In this document: positions 52,534 through 63,665 of the stretch, one piece after another | How positions within the stretch are numbered: the stretch's first letter is position 1 | How the letters are laid out: each line of letters begins with the position of its first letter | Source: Adiantum capillus-veneris | Lineage: Eukaryota > Streptophyta > Polypodiopsida > Polypodiales > Pteridaceae | Assembly: GCA_014529385.2 (NCBI GenBank) | Contig: CM043947.1 | Coordinates: 124,082,891-124,146,890, forward strand | Direction: 5' to 3' | Length of the DNA stretch: 64,000 nt | Notes under the pieces: generated by a model | Told to the model about the DNA's origin: nothing | Databases searched by the model: none | The model's input: the letters and a program-made list of their open reading frames with translations, nothing else | Program-made: the position numbers and the translations under genes

Positions 52534-53008
52534 GTGTCCTAGTTCGCATACAAAACTAGGTGGTGCCCCAAATTTTTGTAGGGCTAGGTTGCGGGTTTGT
52601 GTGTGTGTTTGTGTTGTTTTTTCCAACCCCAACCCAATTGAGCATCACGGGAACCTTAAAGGGTGCTTAGAGGCCACTCTTCTTGCTGCCCGCCCCGGAC
52701 TGCCGCCTCAAATTGGTGCCCCTAGAGGAGGGCTTGTGTATTTTTGTGTAGGATAAACCTTTAGCATAGTCAAGTAGTTTGCATGAACCACGAGAATTTG
52801 TAAGATCCTTCCATTCCCATTACAAGGCAAAAGGTACACATAATTGTTAGTACTAAGTTGGAATTTCAACATGTAATTTGTAGAATTTTAGGTCTTCTTA
52901 GGTTGGCCGAGATAAACACTTCAATAAATCCTTTTATTTTGCCTCTCATTAGGTACGACCTTCGTTTGGACGTCTATATTTTATTTTGTTTCAAGCATTA
53001 GGTCATGC
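50164..53008. other. Non-coding stretch between retrotransposons
   Basis: No supported gene. Holds a 74-bp tandem duplication (50782-50928), a poly-T run near 51,062, a (TC) tract (about 52474-52530), and a TATA-like 'ctataaaaagaggg' near 51,813 followed by about 300 bp resembling a retrotransposon R-U5 region (possible LTR remnant). The ORFs at 51,074-51,314 on both strands are mutually overlapping and unsupported. Confidence 0.45.
50782..50928 (+). repeat. 74-bp tandem duplication
   Basis: Two units, 50782-50855 and 50856-50928, each starting 'gtggcatgcatgcatgca' and ending 'ccaaagaaggaccc', with five or six differences. Each carries the alternating purine-pyrimidine palindrome GCATGCATGCATGC. 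Confidence 0.85.
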
Positions 53009-53013
53009 ATAGA
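53009..53013 (+). repeat. Target-site duplication ATAGA (left)
   Basis: ATAGA immediately before the 5' LTR, repeated exactly at 63661-63665 after the 3' LTR. Confidence 0.85.
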
Positions 53014-55795
53014 TGTAAGGTCTCTGACCCGATCACAAGAGCACCCTTGTAACACGAAATGAATACAATGGAATAAGTTACTATTTTTAGCAGTTTTCCA
53101 GATTCCGTCAGTGCCACGATGTTTAGAATGTTATAAAGCTTCAAAATGTGAACTAAAATAATTTTTGTGAAAAATTTCTAAAAATAGTAAGGTTTTGGTC
53201 ACCCGACCCGTCCAGTCTCGACCGTCTCGAAAATCTGCACCCGTACCCCAAATTTGAAAAAAATGCATTTTCGGACTCCGGGGGGGCTGCTAAATATGGC
53301 AGGTACTCAGACCGTACGTCTTAGTTAGAGCTTAGTATAGCAATTTACGACATCAAAATCCGACTCGTATGGCCTGTTTTAGCCTAAAACCAATTTTTCA
53401 CAAAATTGTCCGAGAGGCACCGGGGGCCCGAGGCTGTGTGGGAACAGGTCCCAGCCCACTCCAGACCTGCTTTAGCAGCTAGGGGGCGCCCTCTTTCTTT
53501 GTGGGAGTCTTGGGGGAGCTACCGAGCCTGCAACTCAGTGTGAGAGTCAGTTTACTGAGCCAACTGGACACTTGGTGGGCAGGCAACTGGACTTGCCATG
53601 CAAGGACTGAGTGCTCATCCAGATGCAATTAGCAACACAAATCGATTTTCAGCCTGTAGGAGCCTATTTAAAGGCCTACACACACACACACACACACACA
53701 TATGCTCACACACACACATTGCATACTCACACACCTACACACTGGGAAGGTGCTGCCGGCACACACACAGCTTTTGAAGGAGAAGCAAGGAGGGAGGTGC
53801 TGCCGAAATTCCCATCTTGGGGATTCATTGCATCAGAAATTTAAGAGGATTCGCAGCCCTTAATCACGGTAATTATGGTTTAATTACTGCTCTTCTTAAT
53901 CTCATCATTACCCACTCATAATTCTTGTCTACTATGCCTACTTTTAGCTATAATTCTCTATAGCTGCTCTCTAAGTTTTCATAGCTATACTTCATTACAT
54001 AATTATCATTCATTTAGTTAATTTATTCAGCCATTCATCATCCTTAATCAAGGATTAATGCATGATTAGGAAAGATTCTCTCTCTAGGCGGTATAGTCAA
54101 TAAATTGTCAGCTAGTAATAGTGTAGATTTGTCAGAATTCAATCTTTCACTACTCAATAGAGTTGTAATTAAATTATACTTAATCTTCTCCCACATTTAG
54201 ATGCGATTAAGGCTGAAAAGTAATCCGTCATTAGTCCAATAAGAAGAAGGTTTTTCCATCACACATGCCTGCGGTCACTCTGCACCTTCATATTGCTCTA
54301 GGAAAATGAATGAGCTTGCTTACTTCATATCTTTCGTGAATCAATTAGAAAAACTCTGAATTTCTTAACCATCTAAGCCAAGTAATTAACCTTAGAGTCA
54401 TTTCCCATAGGGTGGATACAAAATTATCCTTAAATTTGCTAGGGAAAAAAGGGAAAAATCTAACCTCGTGCATAAGGAGGAGTCTTTAATAAATCTAATC
54501 TGCTGATTGGTTTGTCATGTTACTCTCGGACCTTAGCTCTTTTTTTTTTCAAGTCTATCATTTAAGTAGTGAGAAAAATGGCCCCGGTTAAGAGAACTCG
54601 CTTCGGTGGAGCCCACGATCGCGAGGCGGGAACAAGCAATGTCAACGGAAAAGGAAAGGCTCCCATGGACGAGCAAATACCGGCCATCTCACGGGCTATT
54701 GACGAATAAATGGAAGAGGTAGGTCCCAATTTCTATTCAAGTTGTTTAATTAACATTGCATACGATTAGTTAGGAATGAACATATCCCCGAACATGTTGG
54801 AGAAATCCGACAGAAAACTCGGCATTAAATGCATAGTACATTAAGTTCTAAAGTAGGAAGGTAATGTTGATGGGTATGCTATTTGCAATAGGAAAGAATG
54901 TCTGCTAGGGAAAATTTAGCTCGACATGTTCATTTTATTTCCAATGTTGAATCAGTCCTGACCCCCCTACTGATCACAGGGGGTAGAGTTCCTCGTTAGG
55001 GCTCTTGAATCCACGACTTTCTTTTTATGCGTTGGATACCCACGACTTGCTTTCTATGCGGTGGGAACCCACGTCTTGCTTTCTATGCGGTGGGAGTGTC
55101 CATGAAGTGCTTTCTATGCGGTGGACATACCTAGTTGTATGGGCAGCTAGGCGACAACGGGAGGAGTGAACTCTCGCTGGAAGGGGGATGTTGTACCTCC
55201 AGAACATTGGAACTTTTATGAATAAGTTTGAGTAGAATTTTTACTAGAATTCTGTGTTGGTGTTGTTTGCAATACTGGTTGAAGGGCTGTTTTAATGAAC
55301 CATGTGATTCGGAATTAAACAAGGAATATCTATGTTGAACAACCTCCGTGGTAGTAATTAGGTCACACGAGGAAGTGTGAGTGTGGGGGTGGAAAGTGGG
55401 GCTTGGCTCGGGTTGCCAATGCCTATGAGATGGGTGGTCCCGATTGGTCGGGAACTCTCTATCCCCATAGTTTTTACTCGGTATTAGTATTACTCATTGC
55501 CCCTAGAGCGGCGAATCCTCGAGAGTACGTGCCTCTGAAACATGGGAAAAAAGGCACTCGGGGTTTCTCTCTTCTTGGAAGGTGGGTCTCAGGATCGTTA
55601 GATAGTTAAGTACGCTTCCCCTGCGAGGTGGAGCTAGATCTCGTTGCTAGTAGGCTCAAACTCGACTCACTTTGTGATGAGAGATCGTCCGCTAGTTGAA
55701 CCCTCAACCATTTTGTTTGCTTCCGCTATAGATCTAGTGGCCACCAGGTTTACCATCAGATCCGTTGTTTGATACGACGGGGTTGGGACCTCACA
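53014..55795 (+). repeat. 5' LTR of the chromovirus
   Basis: Starts TGTAAGGTCTCTGACC, ends GGGACCTCACA. A TATA-like 'cctatttaaagg' lies near 53,664, followed by a (CA) run (53681-53700). It includes an 'agtctctgg'-free, repeat-rich 3' part with a short motif 'cttgctttctatgcggtgg' repeated four times at about 55,010-55,125. Confidence 0.9.
54578..54718 (+). CDS. Putative LTR-encoded first exon of an accessory ORF
   Basis: ATG 54578 opens MAPVKRTRFGGAHD..., 43 codons, to a TAA at 54707-54709; an in-frame ATG follows at once (54710), then GAA GAG and a GTAGGT splice-donor-like site at 54719. The 3' LTR keeps the same frame, stop, ATG and donor (62,443 onward), with a few substitutions. The acceptor ttgcag at 55909-55914 joins it in phase 0 to the open frame at 55915. 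So translation from ATG 54710 would give Met-Glu-Glu joined to the downstream exon, and the 43-codon frame would be an upstream ORF or, before a C-to-T change, its N-terminus. Splicing is inferred, not observed. Confidence 0.5.
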
Positions 55796-55797
55796 CC

Positions 55798-55810
55798 TGG
55801 TATCAGAGCT
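55798..55810 (+). other. Primer-binding site, initiator-tRNA-Met type
   Basis: TGGTATCAGAGCT begins two bases after the 5' LTR and matches the 3' end of plant initiator methionine tRNA, the usual minus-strand primer for many plant gypsy and copia elements. Confidence 0.85.
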
Positions 55811-55914
55811 AAGCCTAGGTTAGGCTGGGAAAATAAAGTCGTATTGTTTGAACATTTAAAAGGAACTGAAAGTATATAGGTAGTTGATCCAAATTCCTTG
55901 CATTGGTGTTGCAG

Positions 55915-56418
55915 GAAGACCCCGTGCTCGAATATCAAAAGTTCCAAGTGTTTGAGCTTATTTATGAGCAAGCTCGAAGATCCCCTGTTTACAAGTTCAG
56001 GCGAGATGTCATGGAGATACTGTTGAAGGCTTATACGCCACACTCCACTCGCATTGACAAAGGATGGGAACTTGATTGGACATTTCCAGGAGGGGTTTAC
56101 TACATCAATGCTCGGAAGCTAGGGTGCCTGGCTACCGACTTGAAGAAGATACGTTGGGGAGAAGAGTTGAGAGTGATAGAGATATTCTACTTGGTGCCCA
56201 CACGATTGGACCAGACTGTTTCGGGAAACTCCAACCAAACCATCAACGACTGGTTCTTGGAGAAGGTCACCAATGTGATTCCAGCAAACCGAGTCAAAAC
56301 CTTTGGATTACTGAAAGCAGAACTCCAGCCCGATATCTTAGTTTATTATCCCCTCAAGAATGTGTATAAGAACTATTACACCAATGAAGTAGTGCATCAT
56401 GTCAATACCATTTCCTAG
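55915..56418 (+). CDS. Accessory ORF between primer site and gag (open)
   Basis: A 167-codon open frame (EDPVLEYQKFQVFELIYEQ ... ending NTIS), the longest undamaged frame of the 5' half of the element. Its first ATG is internal (about 56,011); upstream the frame is preceded by ttgcag, a good 3' splice site, consistent with being the second exon of a spliced message beginning in the LTR. No zinc knuckle, capsid or enzyme motif is visible, and I do not recognise a family. The composition (many aromatic and charged residues) suggests a folded domain. Extra ORFs before gag are known in the Tat/Ogre lineage but are unusual in chromoviruses. Confidence 0.55.
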   Translation, partial: EDPVLEYQKFQVFELIYEQARRSPVYKFRRDVMEILLKAYTPHSTRIDKGWELDWTFPGGVYYINARKLGCLATDLKKIRWGEELRVIEIFYLVPTRLDQTVSGNSNQTINDWFLEKVTNVIPANRVKTFGLLKAELQPDILVYYPLKNVYKNYYTNEVVHHVNTIS

Positions 56419-56635
56419 GCGTATGTTATACGCAATCCATAAAGCCATGTAATAAGCAGTCATCAGTCATCCTAAACCTTGAGGAGTTTCGATTGTAATA
56501 ATTTTTTATCAATAAAGTGCTTTTTGTCTCTGAATCTCTGTCTCTTGATAAAGTGGAATTTTGAATTTTATTAAAGTCTCGTGTCTATCTTGAAATTCAA
56601 GTAATGGTATCAAGAATTTCGTATAACCCATGTAG

Positions 56636-57350
56636 GTACCGCCTGTTGCTCTGTACTCGGCAACGCAAGAGAAGAAGCTTCTCCTCAAACAAGCCCAACC
56701 TCCGATCTTTAAGGACGAGGGGGCAAATGTGGAGAGAGATGCGGAAGTATGGATGGAAGCCATGGACGATTACTTTGAAGCTGCGGGAACCCAACCCGTA
56801 AATCAGACCATGCTTGCGATGTTCCGCTTGACTGGCGATGCCAAGATATGGTGGAAGCAACATTGTAGAGACCTGGACATTAAAGGATCTTCCCAATAGG
56901 ACGTTATTTACCACCTGCCTATAGGACCTTGAGAATGAATGAATTCTTTTCACCTCGGCAACTGAATTCAACTGTCGAAGAATACTATGCAAAGTTTGTC
57001 ACTCTTCAGAGATATGCTCCTAAGATGACCTTGGAACAACAGGTGGCAAGGTTCTGTCAAGGACTAATCGATCCCTTGAACACTCGGCTGGAGGCTCTCA
57101 GGCCGTCAACACTACAGGATGCCTTGTTGAGGGCTAAACCTCTAGCTCTCAAAGTACAAAGGGCTAATCAGAATAGGAGGAATCATTGGGCAAAGAGGGC
57201 AAGGAACACTGCTTGGGACAACAGACCAGCCAACCAAACCTATAACCAGCGCCCTATTGTGGCTACCACCACAACCATGGAGTTCCCTGATGTTCGATGC
57301 TATGGTTGCGGCAAGCATGGACACTACAGATCCAATTGCCCCAGGAACAT
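56636..57350 (+). pseudogene. gag of the chromovirus (frame change inside)
   Basis: The first part, reading frame 56636-56896, has DAEVWMEAMDDYFEAAG and LTGDAKIWWKQH, the conserved capsid start of plant gypsy gag; a TAG at 56897-56899 ends it. From 56902 the same protein continues one frame over (RYLPPAYRTLRMNEFFSPRQ, then QVARFCQGL), so about 20 bases are missing or altered at the junction. A zinc knuckle C-x2-C-x4-H-x4-C lies at 57298-57339. No ATG precedes the capsid start closely, and an in-frame TAG is at 56633-56635, so translation may depend on splicing or on a start now lost. Confidence 0.75.
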
Positions 57351-57559
57351 TCATGCAACCAACGCCAATGTCATACCCTTGAATACCCGTGGGCGTGGCC
57401 AAGCTAATGGAATAGGAGGACGCGGAAGAATTAACAGAGGGCGAGGGCGTGGAGCTACCGCCGCAGTAGTACAACCAACTGTGGGTGATGAAGCAGTGGA
57501 GAGAGCAACCCTACATGCTGCAATTGAAAATCCCAATGGTTGCGAGCAATACGCAGTCA

Positions 57560-58041
57560 TTCATACACCAGGATCTCTCAGAGGTGAACAAGTTAACTTC
57601 CTTATAGATTGTGGCAGTACTCTTTCATTTCTTTCACCCAGATGCATGAGAAAGCTTAAGCTAGATAAGTATCCGTCAAGCAAGCTAGTTGTCGAGTTAG
57701 CAAACGGCAAGGAGGTAGTATCTCAACACTCTGCAGGCAAAATTGACTTTGATTTAGGGGGACACCCAACTTCTGCCCAATTTCGAACCCTACCCTTAGG
57801 ATTCTTTGATGGGATACTAGGGATGGACTGGTTAAAGCAAAATAAGGCCCATATCCATTGTGCACAAGGAAACTTTACATTTACAGATAACTTGGGTAAT
57901 GAAGCCTTAATTCAGGGGGAAAATGGGAGACCTAGGGCTATTCTAGTTAAGGCCAGCAGACTCTTGAAGGGACTAAGGAAGGGTCAGCAAATATATGCAG
58001 TTAAACTCAATAAGGTGGACCAATCACATACCTCACTTTGA
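57560..58041 (+). pseudogene. Aspartic protease of the chromovirus
   Basis: NFLIDCGSTLSFLSP (57598-57640) is the active-site loop. The usual Asp-Ser/Thr-Gly triplet reads Asp-Cys-Gly here, an unusual variant that may or may not be active. GILGMDWL (57,809-57,832) is the second conserved block. The frame is continuous with gag part 2 and ends at a single in-frame TGA (58039-58041); reverse transcriptase continues in the same frame after it. Confidence 0.7.
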
Positions 58042-59424
58042 CCAGACTGGCTGAGGGAGTATGATGACGTATTCCCCGAAGACCTTACGAATCTTCCACC
58101 ACACAGAGAGGTAGATCATGGGATTGAGACTATCCCTGGGTGGGAACCTATCTCAAAAAGACCTTATAAAATGTCACTTCCGGAGGCCATCGAACTCAAA
58201 GAACAACTTAGGAAACTCATTGAGCAAGGATTCATTCGACCCAATACTTCTCCTTGGGGTGCTCCAGTTCTTTTTCAGAAGAAGAAGGATGGGACCTTAA
58301 GGCTATGCATAGACTACCGTGGGCTGAATCAGGTAACTATCAAGAACAAGTATCCAATTCCAAGGATCGACGAACTCTTGGACAGGCTCCACGGTGCCAA
58401 AATATTTACAAAGATTGATCTAAGGTCAGGATATTACCAAATCAGGATCAAGGAATCAGATATTCCAAAGACAGCTTTCAACACTAGGTATGGACACTAC
58501 AAATTCACAGTAATGTCTTTTGGTCTAACAAATGCTCCTGCAAGCTTCAATCGACTCATGCAAGATATTTTCAAACCTTACCTGGACGACTTTGTCTTGG
58601 TTTTCCTTGATGAAATTCTAATCTATTCTAAGAATGAAACAGATCACAAGGAGCATGTTCGCAAAGTACTTGATCTCCTTCAAGAACACCAGCTTTACGC
58701 TAAAGAGAGCAAGTGCACTTTTTGCTCATCAAAGGTCAACTATCTTGGATTTGTCATTTCGGCTGAAGGGATTTCAGTGGACCCAGACAAAGTCAAGGAC
58801 ATTGTTGACTGGCCTCAACCATCCACTGTCAGCGAAGTACGGGGATTTCTTGGAATAACGGGATGGTACAGGATTTTTGTCAAGGATTATGCACGTATTG
58901 CTGCACCTTTGACGGAACTCCTGAAGAAAGGAATGAGGATCGATTGGAAGACCGAGCACGAGTCTAGTTTTGCTAAGCTAAAAGAATTCTTGGTCTCAGC
59001 TCCTATTTTAAAGCTTCCAGACTTTAGTAAAGAATTTGAAGTAGCGACAGATGCTAGTAAGTCAGCTCTAAGCGGAGTTCTTACTCAAGAAGGAAGACCG
59101 GTGGCGTATACTTCGCAAAAGCTGAGGGATCATGAGAAGAATTATCCCACTCATGATCTGGAACTTTTAGCAGTTATACATGCAATGAAGTTATGGAGAC
59201 ATAATCTTCTTGGACGCAAGTTTCAGTTGGTTACAGACCACAAGAGTTTAAAGTGGATTTTTACTCAACCCATTCTCAATATGCAACAACGGCGATGGAT
59301 AGAGCTATTACAGGAATATGACCTTGACATAAAGTATAGACCAGGGAAGGAAAACGTAGTTGCAGATGGTCTTAGCCAAAAATCATTTCTCGGAGCTATC
59401 TCTATTCCAAATAACCCTTTCTAG
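58042..59424 (+). pseudogene. Reverse transcriptase and RNase H of the chromovirus
   Basis: All RT blocks are present: [37 protein letters not shown], then [10 protein letters not shown] (58603-58614 for FLDE), where the second catalytic Asp of the Y/F-x-D-D box is Glu, likely disabling. RNase H follows with [21 protein letters not shown] and VTDHKSLKW, all three acids intact. The frame ends at TAG 59422-59424, again with the polyprotein continuing in frame. It copies retrotransposon RNA to DNA inside the particle. Confidence 0.85.
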
Positions 59425-60681
59425 GACAGAATCAAAGAAGCATCCCTCGAAGATCCAGAGTACCAACGTATGGCTTCATTAGTCCATCAGAATAAGATGC
59501 CTGAAGCTAAAGATTACTCTCTTATGGGAGGATGTCTTTACTACAGACATAGACTCTGTGTACCCAGAGACCCAGCTTTAAAGAAGGCCATTCTATATGA
59601 AGCACACGATAGCCCTACATCCGGACACCCAGGCTATGCTAAAACTCTTCACGCCGTCAGAAGGAGTCATTTCTGGTCTGGAATGAAAGGAGACATACTT
59701 CGCTATGTGAGGCAATGTCTTTCTTGTCAACGAATAAAGGCCGAAAGGATCAAATCACCAGGGAAACTTCAACCTCTTGACATACCCCAGATGAAATGGG
59801 AATGCATCAGTATGGATTTTGTTACAGGATTACCTTCTACAGGAGGTTATGATTCTGTTTTCGTGGTTGTTGACATGCTCACAAAAGTGGCTCATCAATA
59901 CCCGTAAAGACAACCTTTACTGCTTCAGATATTAGTCAGGTATTCATCAAGGAGATTTTCAGGCTACATGGTCTACCCAAGCGTATTGTCAGTGATAGAG
60001 ATGCCAAGTTTACATCAAAATTTTGGACTTCTCTTTTCCAATCTATTGGGTCACAATTAGCTTTCAGTACACCATACCATCCACAAACAGATGGGAAAAC
60101 TGAAAGAGTTAATCAAGTCATTGAGGACATTCTCAGAGCCTATTGTTTGCAAGAACCAAAGAAGTGGTTACAATATCTACCTTTGGTAGAATATGCTTAT
60201 AACTCTTCCGAACACAGAAGCATTGGAATGTCACCTTTCAAAGCTCTTTATGGACAGGACTGTTTAGCACCACTGAACTTTTCAGATCCAACCATCAGAG
60301 TAGAAGCCTCTAGAAAGATGTTAGAAGATATGGAAGCACAGACTAGAGCCATTCGCCAGGACATTCAGGCAGCTCAAGATAGGCAGAAGCACTATGCATA
60401 TAAGAACCGCACAGATAGAACTTTCAAGGAAGGAGATAAGGTTTTTCTCCGAGTCCGACCTAAGAAAAGCAATTTATCGCTAGGCAGATACAAGAAGCTA
60501 AGCCCAAGGTATTGTGGACCATTTGAGATCGTTAAGGTTGTAAGTGACCAAGCCTACAAGCTAAAGCTACCTGCAAACTTGAAGGTTCATGATGTATTCC
60601 ATGTCAGCTTACTCAAACCCTATATTCCCAATCCTGATCAATTCTTGGACTCAGATCAAATAGTCATGCCAGCACAAGGAG
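59425..60681 (+). pseudogene. Integrase of the chromovirus (frameshift)
   Basis: A His-His-Cys-Cys zinc site (HDSPTSGHPG...CLSCQ, 59,605-59,733) is followed by the catalytic core: SMDFVTGLP (first Asp), then a one-base loss near 59,893-59,900, VSDRDAKFTS (second Asp, about 59,990) and TDGKTERVNQ (Glu, about 60,105). All catalytic residues survive on either side of the shift. The C-terminal GPF module (RYCGPFEIVKVV, about 60,510) leads to the chromodomain. It would insert the DNA copy into chromosomes. Confidence 0.85.
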
Positions 60682-60848
60682 TTCTCGAGCTCCAACCTGA
60701 CTATGTACTTGAAACAAGGGAAAGAAAGTTACGCAACAGAACTATCACGGAGCATCTAGTAAAATGGAAGGATTACCCTGAAGAAGATGCAACTTGGGAG
60801 GACCAATCGACGCTCTTAAAAGATTACCCAAACTCATTCTTGAGATGA
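60682..60848 (+). CDS. Chromodomain at the integrase C-terminus
   Basis: About 55 residues ending FLR and a TGA at 60846-60848. Landmarks: YVLETRERKL, then ITEHLVKWKDYPEEDATWED, the core of a chromodomain, and a final helix LLKDYPN. Such domains steer insertion to particular heterochromatin. It defines the element as a chromovirus. The frame is that of integrase part 2. Confidence 0.85.
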
Positions 60849-60870
60849 GGATATCTCAAATTTTTCACGT

Positions 60871-60879
60871 TGGGGAGGT
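60871..60879 (+). other. Polypurine tract of the chromovirus
   Basis: 'tggggaggt' immediately before the 3' LTR, which starts at 60880. Confidence 0.65.
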
Positions 60880-63660
60880 TGTAAGGTCTCTGACCCGATC
60901 ACAAGAGCACCCTTGTACCACGAAATGAATACAATGAAATAAGTTACTATTTTTAGCAGTTTTCCAGATTCCGTCAGTGCCACGATGATTAGAATGTTAT
61001 AAAGCTTCAAAATGTGAATTAAAATAATTTTTGTGAAAAAATTCTAAAAATGGTAAGGTTTTGGTCACCCGACCCGTCCAGTCTCGACCGTCTCGAAAAT
61101 CTGCACCCGTACCCCGAAATTGAAAAAAAATGCATTTTAAAACCCCGCGGGGGGCAGCTAAATATGACAGGTACTCAGACCGTACGTCTTAGTTAGAGCT
61201 TAGTATAGAAATTTACGGCATCAAAATCCGACTCGTATGGCCCGTTTTAGCCTAAAACCAATTTTTCACAAAATTGTCCGGGAGGCACCAGGTGCCCGAG
61301 GCTGTGTGGGAACAGGTCCCAGCCCACTCCAGACCTGCTTTAGCAGCTAGGGGGCGCCCTCTTGCTTTGTGGGAGTCTTGGGGGAGATGCCAAGCCTGCA
61401 ACTTAGTGTGAGAGTCAGTTTACTGAGCCAACTGGAAACTTGGTGGGTAGGCAACTGGACTTGCCATGCAAGGACTGAGTGCTCATCTAGATGCAATTAG
61501 CAACACAAATCGATTTTCATCCTGTAGGAGCCTATTTAAAGGCCTACACACACACACACAGACAGATATGCTCACACACACACATTGCATACTCACACAC
61601 CTACACACTGGGAAGGTGCTGCCGGCACACACACAGCTTTTGAAGGAGAAGCAAGGAGGGAGGTGCTGCCGAGATTCCCATCTTCGGGATTCATTGCATC
61701 AGAAATTTAAGAGGATTCTCAGGCCCTAATCATGGTAATTATGGTTTAATTACTGCTCTTCTTAATCTCATCATTACCCACTCATAATTCTTGTCTACTA
61801 TGCCTACTTTTAGCTATAATTCTCTATAGCTGCTCTCTAAGTTTTCATAGCTATACTTCATTCATAATTATCATTCATTTAGTTAATTTATTCAGCCATT
61901 CATCATCCTTAATCAAGGATTAATGCATGATTAGGAAAGATTCTCTCTTTAGGCGGTATAGTCAATAAATTGTCATCTAGTAATAGTGTAGATTTCTCAG
62001 AATTCAATCTTTCACTACTCAATAGAGTTGTAATTAAATTATACTTAATCTTCTCCCACATTTAGATGCGATTAAGGCGGAAAATTAATCCGTCATTAGT
62101 CCAATAAGAAGAAGGTTTTTCCATCACACATGCCTGCGGTCACTCTGCACCTTCATATTGCTCTAGGAAAATGAATGAGCTTGCTTACTTCATATCTTTC
62201 GTGAATCAATTAGAAAAACTCTGAATTTCTTAACCATCTAAGCCAAGTAATTAACCTTAGAGTCGTTTCCCATAGGGTGGATACAGAATTACCCTTAAAT
62301 TTGCTAGGGCAAAAAGGAAAAATTCTAACCTCGTGCATAAGGAGGAGTCTTTAATAAATCTAATCTGCCGATTGGTTTGTCATGTTACTCTCGGAACTTA
62401 GCTCTTTTTTTTTCAAGTCTATCATTTAAGTAGTGAGAAAAATGGCCCCAGTTAAGAGAATTTGCTTTGGTGGAGCCCACGACCGCGAGGCGGGAACAAG
62501 CAATGTCAACAGAAAAGGAAAGGCTCCCATGGAGGATCAAATACCGGCCATCTCACGGGCTATTGACGAATAAATGGAAGAGGTAGGTCCCAATTTCTAT
62601 TCAAGTTGTTTAATTAACATTGCATACGATTAGTTAGGAATGAACATATCCCCGAACATGTTGGAGAAATCCGACAAAAACCTCGGCATTGAATGCATAG
62701 TACATTAAGTTCTAAAGTAGGAAGGTAATGTTGATGGGTATGCTGTTTGCAATAGGAAAGAATGTCTGCTAGGGAAAATTTAGCTCGACATGTTCATTTT
62801 ATTTCCAATGTTGAATCAGTCTTGACCCCCCTACTGATCACAGGGGGCAGAGTTCCTCGTTAGGGCTCTTGAATCCACGACTTGTTTTTTATGCGGTGGA
62901 TACCCACGACTTGCTTTCTATGCGGTGGGAACCCACGTCTTGCTTTCTATGCGGTGGGAGTGTCCATGACGTGCTTTCTATGCGGTGGACCTACCTAATT
63001 GTATGGGCAGCTAGGCGACAACGGGAGGAGTGAAATCTCGCTGGAGGGGGGATGTTGTACCTCCAGAACATTGAAAATTTTATGAATAAGTTTGAGTAGA
63101 ATTTTTACTAGAATTTTGTCTTGGTGTTGTTTGCAATAATGGTGGAAGGGCTGTTTTAACGAACCATGTGATTCGGAATTAAACAAGGAATATCTATGTT
63201 GAACAACCTCCGTGGTAGTAATTAGGTCACACGAGGAAGTGTGAGTGTGGGGGTGGAAAGTGGGGGCTTGGCTCGGGTTGCCAATACCTACGAGATGGGT
63301 GGTCCCGATTGGTCGGGAACTCTCTGTCCCCATAGTGCTTACTCGATATTAGTATTACTCATTGCCCCTAGAGCGGCGAATCCTCGAGAGTACGTGCCTC
63401 TGAAACATGGGAAAAAGGGCACTCGGGGTTTCTCTCCTCTTGGAAGGTGGGTCTCAGGATCGTTAGATAGTTAAGTACGCTTCCCCTGCGAGGTGGAGCT
63501 AGATCTCGTTGCTAGTAGGCTCGAACTCGACTCACTTTGTGATGAGAGATCGTCCGTTAGTTGAACCCTGAACCATTTTGTTTGCTTCCGTTATAGATCT
63601 AGTGGCCACCAGGTTTACCATCAGATCCGTTGTTTGATACGACGGGGTGGGGACCTCACA
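60880..63660 (+). repeat. 3' LTR of the chromovirus
   Basis: 2781 bp, TGTAAGG...CCTCACA, nearly identical to 53014-55795. It keeps the LTR-borne short ORF (62,443) and splice-donor-like site. Followed by ATAGA (63661-63665). Confidence 0.9.
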
Positions 63661-63665
63661 ATAGA
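63661..63665 (+). repeat. Target-site duplication ATAGA (right)
   Basis: Exact copy of 53009-53013. Confidence 0.85.

Larger units (their letters stand above)
53014..63660 (+). mobile_element. Ty3/gypsy chromovirus, full length (10.65 kb)
   Basis: LTRs of 2782 and 2781 bp (TGTAAGG...CCTCACA), a 5-bp target duplication, a primer-binding site, an extra ORF, then gag, protease, RT, RNase H, integrase and chromodomain in that order, a polypurine tract and the 3' LTR. Domain order and the C-terminal chromodomain place it among chromoviruses (a Ty3/gypsy branch whose integrase can bind chromatin marks). The LTRs differ by roughly three bases in the first 115, so the insertion is fairly young, but gag-pol has two frame changes and two in-frame stops. 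Confidence 0.9.
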
